DNA of 55,503 bases. Source: Acinetobacter sp. WC-141. Lineage in GTDB: Bacteria; Pseudomonadota; Gammaproteobacteria; Pseudomonadales; Moraxellaceae. A program made the position numbers and the translations under genes. Below, one piece after another: positions 7,818 through 16,002 of the stretch (position 1 is its first letter; every line of letters starts with the position of its first letter). The notes below the pieces were generated by a model. The model was not told the origin of the DNA. It made no database searches and saw nothing but the letters and a program-made list of their open reading frames with translations. The stretch is from NCBI RefSeq assembly GCF_000313935.1, contig NZ_AMSS01000073.1, positions 1 through 55,503 on the forward strand, read 5' to 3'.

Positions 7818-8366
7818 ATGACATTTGCCATTAAAAAAATACATCACGTTGCATATCGTTGTAAGGATGCGAAAGAAACTGTTGAGTGGTATAAAAAAAT
7901 GCTCAACATGGACTTTATTTTAGCCTTTGCTGAAGACCATGTGCCTTCAACTAAAGCCTTTGACCCATACATGCATTTATTCTTAGATGCAGGTCAAGGC
8001 AACGTTTTGGCTTTCTTTGAATTGCCGACTCAACCAGACATGGGCCGAGATGAAAATACCCCGCAATGGGTACAACATATTGCTTTTGAAGTCGAAGATT
8101 TAAATGCTTTGATGGCTGCGAAGCAACATTTAGAAGAAAATGGCGTGAAAGTTTTGGGCGTAACCAATCATGGTATTTTCCACTCAATTTACTTCTTCGA
8201 CCCAAATGGCCATCGTTTAGAACTGACTTATAACGATGCACATGCTGAAGAAAAAATTGCAAAAATTACTGAAGAAATGAAAACTGAAATGCTAGAGGAA
8301 TGGAGCAAAACCAAACGTGCTCCGCACCACACTCATTTCTTACATGAAGCAGAGTTAGGAACCTAA
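7818..8366 (+). CDS. VOC/glyoxalase-fold protein with extradiol dioxygenase signature
   Basis: This 182-residue protein has a single vicinal-oxygen-chelate domain. The metal triad is complete: His10 (IHHVAYR), His87 (QHIAF) and Glu135 (HRLEL). Residues 116-135 also fit the extradiol ring-cleavage dioxygenase signature as I remember it (PROSITE PS00082): His118, then Tyr125, then Asp128-Pro-x-Gly131, then Glu135. His118 and Tyr125 correspond to the second-shell catalytic His and Tyr of type I extradiol dioxygenases. A charged helical tail (about 140-182) follows. It is third in the fah-maiA operon, with AAGGAG at 7805-7810. No hmgA is visible in the cluster, so a homogentisate-cleaving role is an attractive inference. 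A glyoxalase or isomerase role cannot be excluded. Confidence 0.85.
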   Translation: MTFAIKKIHHVAYRCKDAKETVEWYKKMLNMDFILAFAEDHVPSTKAFDPYMHLFLDAGQGNVLAFFELPTQPDMGRDENTPQWVQHIAFEVEDLNALMAAKQHLEENGVKVLGVTNHGIFHSIYFFDPNGHRLELTYNDAHAEEKIAKITEEMKTEMLEEWSKTKRAPHHTHFLHEAELGT

Positions 8367-8389
8367 TTTAAAAAGGGTCAACTAAAAAG

Positions 8390-8440
8390 TCGGCATTGAT
8401 TAGAATTGTTAAAAACAGCTCTATATCAATGCCGATTTAT
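8390..8440 (+). terminator. Probable terminator of the fah-maiA-voc operon
   Basis: The 11-bp perfect inverted repeat TCGGCATTGAT (8390-8400) / ATCAATGCCGA (8425-8435) has a 24-nt loop and is followed by TTTATATT. It lies 24 nt after the VOC stop. The large loop and short T-run make it weaker than the others. The rest of 8367-8658, upstream of the IclR gene, holds no other gene I can recognise. Confidence 0.45.
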
Positions 8441-8658
8441 ATTATGCAAAACTGCTAAATTTTTAGAAAATTACGCTATAAATGAGAGCATCGTGATTTT
8501 AGAAAAATGTTGATTATTAAACATGTCAATTTCGCTAATAGAAAAAGGTGATTTCTATTTTTCACTAGGCTCAGGCATGATGTAAAACGCAGCAATTTCA
8601 ATTTATGTTTTGAACATCACTGTTTAACAGCTGAAGTAACTTTATTAAGGGTATTTAA

Positions 8659-9438
8659 ATGATTGAAGAAAAAGTATCTGGGGGGGTTCAATCACTTGAA
8701 GTCGGTTTATCTGTACTAAACGCCCTTTTAGAGCACAATCAACCTATTATTCTCAAAGACCTGTCTAGTAAACTAGAAATGCATCCTGCCAAAGTGCATC
8801 GCTATCTGGTCAGCCTAATACGCATGGAATATGCAAAACAGCTTGATGATGGGCAATACGCTTTGGGTGATCAGGCATGGCGCTTAGGTCTAAACTGTGT
8901 TCAACATAGCGACACATTACAGCTGGTACAGCATTTAATTTACGACCTACAAAACAAAATTGGTTGCGGCATACAAATTAGTAAATGGTCGCCGAAAGGC
9001 CCTGTGGTTGTTCAATCGATTGAATCGAACCACCCTATTTCGATTGTCACTAAAGTCGGCTCAATTATGCCTTTAGTCAATTCTGCTGCGGGACGTTTAT
9101 TTGCTTCTTATCTTCCAGAGCATTTTGTTCGCCCCTTAATGGAAACAGAATGGCAAAAGCATCAAGAGCTTGGTCTAAACATCGCACCACAAAACTGGGA
9201 AGCGTTTACAGAGCTCAAAGAAACCATTCGCCAGCAAGAAATGTCGGCAGCGAAAGGTGACTTACTGACAGGAATTAATGCAGTGGGTTTACCTGTGTTT
9301 AACTCAAACCAGAGCATTGAGTTTTGTATTGTCGCATTGGACAGTGAAATGTTTTTGCCAGTCGACCCTCACAGTAAAACGATTGAAATCTTGAAAAATG
9401 AAGTGAAGCTCATCAATCAATATATTAAAAGTCGCTAA
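8659..9438 (+). CDS. IclR-family transcriptional regulator of the tyrosine catabolism cluster
   Basis: This 259-residue DNA-binding regulator has an N-terminal winged helix-turn-helix (about 10-75; LKDLSSKLEMHPAKVHRYLV is the recognition region). An IclR effector-binding domain follows to the C-terminus, with the typical GSIMPLVNSAAGRLFASYL segment. IclR proteins such as HmgR of Pseudomonas control homogentisate genes in response to pathway intermediates. Being encoded between the fah operon and hpd, this protein is the natural candidate to bind the paired palindromes at 5669-5703 and 10944-10978. Start ATG at 8659 with AAGGG upstream. No clear copy of the operator precedes its own gene. Confidence 0.88.
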   Translation: MIEEKVSGGVQSLEVGLSVLNALLEHNQPIILKDLSSKLEMHPAKVHRYLVSLIRMEYAKQLDDGQYALGDQAWRLGLNCVQHSDTLQLVQHLIYDLQNKIGCGIQISKWSPKGPVVVQSIESNHPISIVTKVGSIMPLVNSAAGRLFASYLPEHFVRPLMETEWQKHQELGLNIAPQNWEAFTELKETIRQQEMSAAKGDLLTGINAVGLPVFNSNQSIEFCIVALDSEMFLPVDPHSKTIEILKNEVKLINQYIKSR

Positions 9439-9450
9439 TCAACAGCCATA

Positions 9451-9482
9451 AAAAACCAAGAGATCAAACTCTTGGTTTTTTT
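9451..9482. terminator. Bidirectional terminator between iclR and hpd
   Basis: The stem AAAAACCAAGAG / CTCTTGGTTTTT has a 6-nt loop and T-runs on both strands, between convergent stops at 9438 and 9504. Confidence 0.9.
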
Positions 9483-9503
9483 AGATCAGGAATAAAGCTC
9501 GGC

Positions 9504-10559
9504 TTATTTAGTTTCTAAAACACCACGGCGGATCTGGTCACGTTCAATCGACTCAAATAATGCCTTGAAGTTACCTTCACCAAAACCATCATCATCTTTA
9601 CGTTGAATAAATTCAAAGAAGACTGGACCAATCATGTTTTCAGAGAAAATTTGCAATAACAGTTTCTTCTGACCATCTTTAGTATTACCGTCTAGCAAAA
9701 TACCGCGCTGTTTTAACTCTTCAGTCGGTTCACCATGCTCAGGTAAACGCTCTGGTAGCATTTCATAATACGTATTTGGTGGCGGTGTCATAAATTTCAG
9801 ACCGAGGGCTTTTAATTTATCCCAAGTCGAAATTAAGTCATCACAAATAAACGCGATATGTTGAATACCTTCGCCATTAAAGTCAGATAGGAACTCTGCA
9901 ATTTGGCCGTTTCCTTTGTCCGAATCTTCGTTTAACGGAATACGGATCTTACCGTCTGGCGCTGTTAATGCTTTAGACGTTAAGCCAGTATATTCACCTT
10001 TAATATCAAAGTAGCGAATTTCTTGGAAGTTAAAGATTTTTTCGTAGAAGTTTGCCCAATACTCCATACGACCTTTGTAGACATTATGAGTTAAATGGTC
10101 AATTTCGTTTAAGCCGGCACCCACTGGATGTCTTTTCGCGTCATCAAAGAACACAAAGTCATTTTCATAAATATCGCGGTCAACTAAAAAGATTGGCATG
10201 CCACCAATACCTTTAATTGCCGGAATGTTGAGCTCCATTGGCCCAACTTTTGAATACATTGGTTCAGCACCAAGCTCTACCGCTTTTTGGAAAGCTTTTG
10301 CTGCATCACGTGTTTTAAAGCCCATTGCACAAGCAGATGGACCATGTTCATTAAAGAAGAATGAAGCATAAGATTCTGGCTGATAATTCAGGATAATATT
10401 GATATTTCCTTGACGCCATAAGTACGCTTCTTTCGATCTATGCTTGGCTACTTTTGAAAAGCCGATTGTTTCAAAAACTGGATCTAATTCATTTTCTTTT
10501 GAAACAAACTCAATAAATGCAAAACCGCATAATTCTAATGGGTTCTCTAAAATATCCAT
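9504..10559 (-). CDS. hpd: 4-hydroxyphenylpyruvate dioxygenase
   Basis: This 351-residue non-haem iron enzyme converts 4-hydroxyphenylpyruvate to homogentisate. It has the two-half VOC architecture, with iron ligands His155 (IDHLTHNV), His234 (IQHIAF) and Glu316 ([11 protein letters not shown]). The C-terminal [17 protein letters not shown] is the conserved gate helix of bacterial HPPDs. Length is normal for bacterial enzymes. The gene is transcribed toward the IclR gene. Paired operators identical in layout to those of the fah operon lie 385-420 bp upstream, implying an unusually long leader of about 360 nt. The immediate region before the ATG contains the purine-rich GAGGGAAACTAG. Confidence 0.95.
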   Translation of the reverse strand: MDILENPLELCGFAFIEFVSKENELDPVFETIGFSKVAKHRSKEAYLWRQGNINIILNYQPESYASFFFNEHGPSACAMGFKTRDAAKAFQKAVELGAEPMYSKVGPMELNIPAIKGIGGMPIFLVDRDIYENDFVFFDDAKRHPVGAGLNEIDHLTHNVYKGRMEYWANFYEKIFNFQEIRYFDIKGEYTGLTSKALTAPDGKIRIPLNEDSDKGNGQIAEFLSDFNGEGIQHIAFICDDLISTWDKLKALGLKFMTPPPNTYYEMLPERLPEHGEPTEELKQRGILLDGNTKDGQKKLLLQIFSENMIGPVFFEFIQRKDDDGFGEGNFKALFESIERDQIRRGVLETK

Positions 10560-10708
10560 CTAGTTTCCCTCTGGTGATTACCTGTTCCGTTTATCTCTAT
10601 TGCTGATGAACTCAGCTCCTTTCTCTATAGAATACGTCGTCATTGGGTGAGACTTTGAACCGTCAAAATGCCTTAACCCAACGCATCCTATGAGAAAAAA
10701 ACGAGTCA

Positions 10709-10780
10709 CTAAAATGAAGTTATGATGAGCGTGGAGCCTTTGATGATGAATTCCCGTTCCATGTGGTGTTTATTTTCCAT
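10709..10780 (-). CDS. Possible 23-residue leader peptide in the hpd 5' region
   Basis: A short frame, MENKHHMEREF then IIKGSTLIITSF, starts with ATG and is preceded by GAAAGGA at a spacing of 8 nt, better than the hpd start itself. It lies in the inferred hpd leader, with its stop 150 nt before hpd. It has no Tyr run and no obvious attenuator pairing with hpd. It may be chance. Confidence 0.2.
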   Translation of the reverse strand: MENKHHMEREFIIKGSTLIITSF

Positions 10781-10872
10781 ACACATTGTCCTTTCTTATC
10801 TAAAAGTACGATTGAGATTTTTCACTAAACCCTTAAAAATCGTCTTTTCCTAAAAATCATTTATAGATTTAT

Positions 10873-10899
10873 GGAGACCAACATCCTTGTTGGATCTCC
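10873..10899. other. Strong hairpin in the hpd upstream region
   Basis: GGAGACCAACA (10873-10883), loop TCCT, then TGTTGGATCTCC (10888-10899) form an 11-bp stem with one bulged base. Neither strand has a T-run after it, so it is not an ordinary terminator. On the minus strand it would fall near the 5' end of the inferred hpd leader. The remainder of 10560-10872 shows only the short frame at 10709-10780. Confidence 0.5.
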
Positions 10900-10943
10900 A
10901 ATGGCCATTTACCTTGAATTAGATGCTACTAAAAACTATTAAA

Positions 10944-10978
10944 TTATGCAATACATAACTTAATTATGAATTGCATAA
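10944..10978. promoter_or_regulatory. Paired palindromic operators far upstream of hpd
   Basis: TTATGCAATACATAA (10944-10958) and TTATGAATTGCATAA (10964-10978) are spaced 20 bp start to start, the same as before fah. Read toward hpd, the promoter-proximal site is TTATGTATTGCATAA, differing from the fah site by one base. It is followed by AATTTAAT where fah has AATTTGAT. A weak promoter TTGCAT-17 bp-TAGCAT reads toward hpd. Confidence 0.62.
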
Positions 10979-11016
10979 TTTTGGTAATCTTTTAATTTGT
11001 CTGTTTTTAAAATGAA

Positions 11017-11044
11017 TTGTCATATTTCATATTCTGTTTATGAT
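11017..11044 (+). promoter_or_regulatory. Predicted promoter of the DUF523 gene
   Basis: TTGTCA (11017-11022), a 16-bp spacer and TATGAT (11039-11044) each differ from consensus by one base. A leader of about 40 nt would result. Confidence 0.5.
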
Positions 11045-11088
11045 TCTTTTATCTACAAAAATCTCTCTTGCTTTGAGTTTGGAAAACT

Positions 11089-11559
11089 ATGCTTTTAGTC
11101 AGCGCATGTTTAATTGGTGAACCTGTTCGATATGACGGTAAATCCTGTCCAAATACTTTACTAAAGCAGCTATTAATCAATAAAAAAGTCCATGCACTTT
11201 GTCCAGAGTTGTTAGGTGGTTTTACTACTCCACGCTTACCCGCAGAAATTATGGGAGGAACAGGTCAAGAGGTACTTGATGGCAAGGCAAAAATTACCGA
11301 TTCATCCGGTTTAGATGTGACAGACTTATATTTAAAAGGTGCTTACCGCACTCTAGAAATTGCACAGCAAATAAAAGCAAGCTGCGTCGTCTTAAAAGAA
11401 AATAGTCCGTCTTGTGGTAGTCAAAAAATTTATAACGGTACTTTTCAAGGTGAAAAAATTGTGGGAACTGGTATCACCACGGCACTTTTACAGCGCCATG
11501 GTTTTAAAGTAATTTCTGAAAATGAAATTGAAGATTGGTTAGCAACCAACCCTCTTTAA
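11089..11559 (+). CDS. DUF523 protein, TudS-like thiouracil desulfidase family
   Basis: This 156-residue cytoplasmic protein belongs to DUF523, the family that includes the [4Fe-4S] enzyme TudS (2-thiouracil desulfidase). The three cysteines expected to hold the cluster are visible as Cys7 (VSACLIG), Cys38 (ALCPELLGG) and Cys109 (SPSCGS). The family blocks RYDG, CPELLGG and LKENSPSCG are all intact. The role is inferred to be removal of sulfur from thiolated pyrimidines or a related compound; the physiological substrate is unknown. It has its own predicted promoter and converges with the BASS transporter gene (4 bp between stops), with no terminator hairpin between them. Confidence 0.85.
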   Translation: MLLVSACLIGEPVRYDGKSCPNTLLKQLLINKKVHALCPELLGGFTTPRLPAEIMGGTGQEVLDGKAKITDSSGLDVTDLYLKGAYRTLEIAQQIKASCVVLKENSPSCGSQKIYNGTFQGEKIVGTGITTALLQRHGFKVISENEIEDWLATNPL

Positions 11560-11563
11560 AAAA

Positions 11564-12526
11564 TTACTCAACTTTGCTTTTAGTGGTTTCATTTTCATCT
11601 TTACGACTTGCCCAATAAGTCGCAAGTGCAGGACCAGAAATATTATGCCAAAGACTAAAAATGGCACTTGGTACTGCTGTAATAGGCGACGCTGCAAAAT
11701 GTACTGCTGCAAGCGCAACACCTAAGCCTGAGTTTTGCATTCCCACCTCAACAGCAATTGCCTTACTGTCTGCATAAGGCAATTTAAAGAAACGCGCTGC
11801 TGTAAAGCCTAACAAATATCCCAATCCATTATGTAAGATCACTACGGCTAAAATGAGTAAGCCCGACTGTAGAATAGCGGCTTTGCTGCCACCAATAATG
11901 GCTGCAACAATCGCTACAATTGCGATGACTGAAACTAAAGGCATAACTTGAATGTAAGATTCGACCTGACGCTTGAGCCATATTCTTAAAATCAGGCCAA
12001 TCACAATGGGAAGCAAAACCACCTGCAAAATCGAAATAAACATCGAAGCTGCATCAATCTTTAACCATTGGCTAGCAAGCAGGTAGAAAATCGCTGGTGT
12101 TAATACTGGTGCTAAAAGCGTTGATACCGATGTACAAGCCACAGATAAAGCCACATTGCCTTTGGCCATATAGGTAATCACGTTTGAAGCTGTTCCACCT
12201 GGACAGCACCCCACTAAAATGACACCAACCGCAATTTCGGGAGGCAAATTAAATAACTTACATAAGATAAATGCTAAACCTGGCATCACCACAAACTGCG
12301 CCACTACCCCAATCAACACCGCTTTAGGGCTCTGTAATACTCCTTTAAAGTCATCAACGGTCATGGTCATTCCCATGCCAAGCATAATAATGCCCAAAAT
12401 CCATGGAATATAAGCTTTAAGCCAAACAAAAAATTCAGGCTGCCATAGCGCTAGTGCTGCAAAAACAATGACCCATAGGGCAAAGGTTTTTTGAATAAAT
12501 TGGGTAAAGCGCAGTAATGCAGACAT
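11564..12526 (-). CDS. Bile acid:sodium symporter (BASS) family transporter
   Basis: This 320-residue inner-membrane protein has about 9-10 hydrophobic helices. BASS hallmarks are the [11 protein letters not shown] segment in the second helix region, the discontinuous-helix motif [19 protein letters not shown], and [18 protein letters not shown] in the second sodium-site region. BASS members move organic anions such as bile acids, 2-keto acids, pantoate or sulfonates with sodium, and sequence does not decide among them. The start at 12526 has AGGGA upstream. It lies directly downstream of pncA on the same strand with a 40-bp gap, so the pair may be cotranscribed. Confidence 0.88.
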   Translation of the reverse strand: MSALLRFTQFIQKTFALWVIVFAALALWQPEFFVWLKAYIPWILGIIMLGMGMTMTVDDFKGVLQSPKAVLIGVVAQFVVMPGLAFILCKLFNLPPEIAVGVILVGCCPGGTASNVITYMAKGNVALSVACTSVSTLLAPVLTPAIFYLLASQWLKIDAASMFISILQVVLLPIVIGLILRIWLKRQVESYIQVMPLVSVIAIVAIVAAIIGGSKAAILQSGLLILAVVILHNGLGYLLGFTAARFFKLPYADSKAIAVEVGMQNSGLGVALAAVHFAASPITAVPSAIFSLWHNISGPALATYWASRKDENETTKSKVE

Positions 12527-12566
12527 ACTTTCTATCCCTAAAAATTAAAATACTAGACCAATAGAC

Positions 12567-13211
12567 TTAGCGGTCACCCAACAGATCCATAGATTGAATA
12601 CGAACAATTCCTTGTTGCTGCATGGTTTGCCATGCTTGTTCTAACGAACCATTCAAATCAATAGCTTTACAAGCATCTTCAACCACTAAAGTTTTAAAAC
12701 CTTGTTTAACTGCATCTAAGGCAGTCCATGCTACGCAAAAGTCCGTAGCAATCCCCACCACATACACCGTATCAATGCCACGCTCTTTTAAGTAGCCCGT
12801 TAAACCCGTCATTGTGGACTGATCTGCTTCCATAAAAGCCGAATAACTATCAATATGAGCATGAAAACCCTTCCGAATAATGAGTTGAGCTTTCGGAATG
12901 TTTAAATCTGGATGGAACTCGGCATCTTGAGTGCCTTGTACGCAATGTTTAGGCCAGAGCACCTGCGGCCCATAGTCCAGTTCAATGCTTTCAAATGGCT
13001 GTTTGCCCGAGTGGTTTTGTGCAAAAGAGATATGATTATCCGGATGCCAATCTTGCGTCAGAACGACATTTTCAAAACAATCAACAATTTGGTTAATCGT
13101 TGGAATAATTGTATCAGCATCGGCAACTGCTAAATTTCCACCCGGTGTAAAACCATTTTGTACATCAACTACGATTAAAACCGCATTTTGTGGTTGTTTA
13201 TTCATTTTCAT
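12567..13211 (-). CDS. pncA: Nicotinamidase
   Basis: This 214-residue isochorismatase-fold amidase turns nicotinamide into nicotinate for NAD salvage. The catalytic triad regions are present: the Asp in VVDVQNGF (residue 16), the Lys/metal region with DWHPDNHISFA providing Asp and His metal ligands, and the nucleophilic Cys in GIATDFCVAW. Length matches bacterial PncA (about 210). The start may be the first ATG (13211) or the third codon (13205); GAAGA precedes both. It is the first gene of a probable pncA-BASS transcription unit. Confidence 0.93.
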   Translation of the reverse strand: MKMNKQPQNAVLIVVDVQNGFTPGGNLAVADADTIIPTINQIVDCFENVVLTQDWHPDNHISFAQNHSGKQPFESIELDYGPQVLWPKHCVQGTQDAEFHPDLNIPKAQLIIRKGFHAHIDSYSAFMEADQSTMTGLTGYLKERGIDTVYVVGIATDFCVAWTALDAVKQGFKTLVVEDACKAIDLNGSLEQAWQTMQQQGIVRIQSMDLLGDR

Positions 13212-13540
13212 GTCATCTTCAATCCCAACCGGGAAAATTGCATTCTATCTTGCCATAAAAAAAGCCCATATGAAGTAAGGCTCAGTTGAATCAAGCTGTA
13301 TTGTTATATTTACTCCCCTTCTCACCCCTACAATAACGACAACATCCTATCTTTTCCTCAAGTTTACATCGCGATTATCTGTTAGGCGTATTGTTCTTAT
13401 GCGTCTGATCAGTCATAATTTGCATAATTGTCATTCAACAATCTGTTATTGTTAGAACTGGACAATCAAAATACTGCAACCATCCCACATTTTGTTTTTC
13501 TTACCTCAGATTCGGATGGATAAATAGGATATTTTTAAAA
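13212..13540. other. 329-bp intergenic region between pncA and dapA (divergent)
   Basis: It must hold promoters for both divergent genes. An ATTGT/ACAAT inverted repeat sits around 13427-13443. I see no riboswitch fold, short gene or convincing -35/-10 pair. Confidence 0.4.
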
Positions 13541-14434
13541 ATGACTCAGCAAGCACAGACCATTCAAGGCTCAATCGTCGCAATCGTCACTCCAATGTTG
13601 AAAGACGGCGGTGTAGATTGGAAGGGTCTTGAGAAGCTGGTTGAGTGGCACATAGAACAAGGTACAAACAGTATTGTAGCCGTCGGTACAACCGGCGAAG
13701 CCTCAACATTGAGCATGGAAGAGCACACACAGGTTATTAAAGAAATTATTCGTGTAGCCAATAAACGTATTCCAATTATTGCCGGTACTGGTGCAAACTC
13801 AACCCGTGAAGCAATCGAATTAACTAAAGCTGCTAAAGAGCTTGGCGCAGATGCAGCCTTACTTGTTACGCCATATTATAATAAGCCAACTCAAGAAGGC
13901 CTCTACCAACACTATAAAGCGATTGCTGAAGCCGTAGAATTACCTCTTGTTCTTTATAACGTACCAGGCCGTACTGGTGTAGATCTTGCAAACGACACCG
14001 CTGTACGTTTAGCAGAGATCCCTAATATTGTTGGTATTAAGGATGCAACAGGTGACGTACCTCGTGGTAAAGCTTTAATCGAAGCTTTAAATGGCAAAAT
14101 GGCTGTCTATTCAGGTGATGATGAGACTGCATGGGAACTTATGCTTCTTGGTGCAGACGGTAATATCTCGGTTACAGCAAATGTTGCCCCTAAAGCAATG
14201 AGTGAAGTATGCGCTGTTGCAATTGCCAAAGATGAACAACAAGCGAAGACGATTAACAATAAGATTGCAAATTTACACAATATTCTATTTTGCGAATCAA
14301 ACCCAATTCCTGTGAAATGGGCACTACATGAGATGGGACTGATTGATACTGGTATTCGTTTACCACTCACTCCTCTCGCTGAGCAATATCGCGAACCTCT
14401 CCGCAATGCCCTAAAAGATGCGGGAATTATTTAA
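13541..14434 (+). CDS. dapA: 4-hydroxy-tetrahydrodipicolinate synthase
   Basis: This 297-residue TIM-barrel enzyme condenses pyruvate with aspartate semialdehyde in the lysine/diaminopimelate pathway. Visible motifs are GTTGEASTLS (substrate loop), the Tyr of PLVLYNVPGRTG and the Schiff-base Lys in VGIKDATGD. Length is typical. The 13-bp gap to the bamC-like gene and the order dapA-bamC-purC, as in enterobacteria, suggest one transcript ending at the hairpin after purC. dapB of the same pathway is elsewhere in this window (31453-32274). Confidence 0.96.
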   Translation: MTQQAQTIQGSIVAIVTPMLKDGGVDWKGLEKLVEWHIEQGTNSIVAVGTTGEASTLSMEEHTQVIKEIIRVANKRIPIIAGTGANSTREAIELTKAAKELGADAALLVTPYYNKPTQEGLYQHYKAIAEAVELPLVLYNVPGRTGVDLANDTAVRLAEIPNIVGIKDATGDVPRGKALIEALNGKMAVYSGDDETAWELMLLGADGNISVTANVAPKAMSEVCAVAIAKDEQQAKTINNKIANLHNILFCESNPIPVKWALHEMGLIDTGIRLPLTPLAEQYREPLRNALKDAGII

Positions 14435-14446
14435 TAAGAGCAATTT

Positions 14447-15055
14447 ATGATGCAATTACGTCTTGGTTTAGTCCTTGCAGTTTCAGCCTTAAGTTTAGTT
14501 GGTTGTGGTCGCTTCGCAATTAATAATCATTCTTTAGATTATAAAAATGCCAAGCAACTTGCCCCGCTTGAGTATCCTGCCGATGCAACTGTACGACCAG
14601 CGACACCTTTGTATCCTGCACCAACTGTTGACCAGCTCGCTATCGAGCACGCGCCGAAGTTTGAAAACCAGCGTGGTAACCGTTTTGCATTGCCACGTCC
14701 TGAACAAACACAGGGCGGCAATGCAACAGCAGATGCATCTGCTCAAACGACAACTGCGCTTGGACGCCCTCAGCTTGTGACCGACGGTAATAAAAACCCA
14801 TTATTAAAAGTTGATGGGAATACAACCGAGATCTGGCAATACACCAAAGCAACCCTAAGCACTTTAAATTACAACATCATCGCCCAAGGCAGTAATCAGG
14901 CGACGATTAAAGTAAATGACAATACTTATGTGCTTAAACTTACTGGTGTAGGTTCAAGTCATACTCTTGCTCTATTTAATGTAGACAACACTTTTGCAAG
15001 CCCAGATGTGGCTGCTGAAGTGTTAAACCAGATTTACCAAAATTGGCCAGCCTAG
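14447..15055 (+). CDS. bamC: BamC-like outer-membrane lipoprotein, short form
   Basis: This 202-residue lipoprotein has a signal peptide ending in the lipobox LVGC (Cys20). After it comes a flexible segment, LDYKNAKQLAPLEYPAD, resembling the BamC N-terminal region that lies along BamD, followed by a Gln/Ala-rich linker. A single domain from about 120 contains LLKVDGNTTEIWQYTKATL, the counterpart of the first BamC helix-grip domain. Enterobacterial BamC has about 340 residues with two such domains; the second is absent here. Position between dapA and purC supports the assignment. It would act in the beta-barrel assembly machine at the outer membrane. The start could be ATG 14447 or 14450. Confidence 0.78.
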   Translation: MMQLRLGLVLAVSALSLVGCGRFAINNHSLDYKNAKQLAPLEYPADATVRPATPLYPAPTVDQLAIEHAPKFENQRGNRFALPRPEQTQGGNATADASAQTTTALGRPQLVTDGNKNPLLKVDGNTTEIWQYTKATLSTLNYNIIAQGSNQATIKVNDNTYVLKLTGVGSSHTLALFNVDNTFASPDVAAEVLNQIYQNWPA

Positions 15056-15091
15056 CCGTTTACTAGGCATTTTTTTTAAAAAGGTTCCCTC

Positions 15092-15811
15092 ATGTTAAAA
15101 CAAACCTTGCTCTATACTGGTAAAGCAAAATCTGTATATGAAACAGACAATGCCGACCATCTGATTTTAGTCTTTCGTGATGATGCCTCTGCGTTCAACG
15201 GCGAAAAAATCGAACAACTAGATCGTAAAGGCAAGGTGAACAACCGTTTTAACGCCTTCATCATGGAAAAACTTGCTGCGGCGGGTATTGAAACGCATTT
15301 TGAAAAATTGCTTTCTCCAACTGAAGTGCTTGTTAAAAAACTTCAAATGATTCCAGTTGAATGTGTAATCCGTAACTACGCAGCTGGTTCTCTATGCCGT
15401 CGCTTAGGTGTAGAAGAAGGTAAAGAGTTAACTCCTCCTACATTTGAATTGTTCTATAAAGATGACGGTTTAGGCGACCCGATGGTTAACGAATCTCAAG
15501 CGATTGCTTTAGGTTGGGCGACTGCTGAACAATTAGAGCAAATGAAAGTGTTAACTTACCAAGTAAACGATGTATTAAAAGCATTATTTGCTGAAGGCAA
15601 CATGATCTTGGTGGACTTCAAGCTTGAATTCGGTGTTTTCCATGACCGTATCGTGCTTGGTGATGAATTCTCTCCAGACGGCTGCCGTCTATGGGATAAA
15701 GACTCTAAGAAGAAACTCGACAAAGACCGTTTCCGTCAAGGTTTAGGCGGTGTTGTTGAAGCTTATGAAGAAGTTGCTGCTCGTTTAGGCGTAGATTTAT
15801 CTGACATCTAA
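15092..15811 (+). CDS. purC: Phosphoribosylaminoimidazole-succinocarboxamide synthase
   Basis: This 239-residue ligase joins CAIR and aspartate with ATP in purine synthesis. It starts with [13 protein letters not shown] (nucleotide loop) and has [30 protein letters not shown] and [12 protein letters not shown], all standard PurC blocks. Start ATG 15092 with AAGG upstream. It is last in the dapA-bamC-purC row and followed by a strong terminator. Confidence 0.96.
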   Translation: MLKQTLLYTGKAKSVYETDNADHLILVFRDDASAFNGEKIEQLDRKGKVNNRFNAFIMEKLAAAGIETHFEKLLSPTEVLVKKLQMIPVECVIRNYAAGSLCRRLGVEEGKELTPPTFELFYKDDGLGDPMVNESQAIALGWATAEQLEQMKVLTYQVNDVLKALFAEGNMILVDFKLEFGVFHDRIVLGDEFSPDGCRLWDKDSKKKLDKDRFRQGLGGVVEAYEEVAARLGVDLSDI

Positions 15812-15826
15812 TCGTTCAAACTTCAT

Positions 15827-15855
15827 AAAAAACCGGGCTTTAGCCCGGTTTTTTT
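15827..15855 (+). terminator. Terminator after purC
   Basis: The GC-rich stem AACCGGGCT / AGCCCGGTT is followed by a run of seven T. Confidence 0.92.
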
Positions 15856-16002
15856 ACATTAGGTACTTTAGAAAATAAATAATGTAGACAGATTTGTCTA
15901 TTAAAATAAATTATCACTTGCACAAATTCAATTTAAAACACTAAAATCAAAAAAAACATTAAGTACTTCACAATAATTAAATTTCAAAACTAGGATAAAG
16001 CT

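Noticed and set aside
4128..10559. Tyrosine pathway broken by loss of hmgA
   Set aside because: No gap, scar or remnant is visible in the cluster. hmgA may be elsewhere or replaced by the VOC protein, so a loss cannot be claimed.
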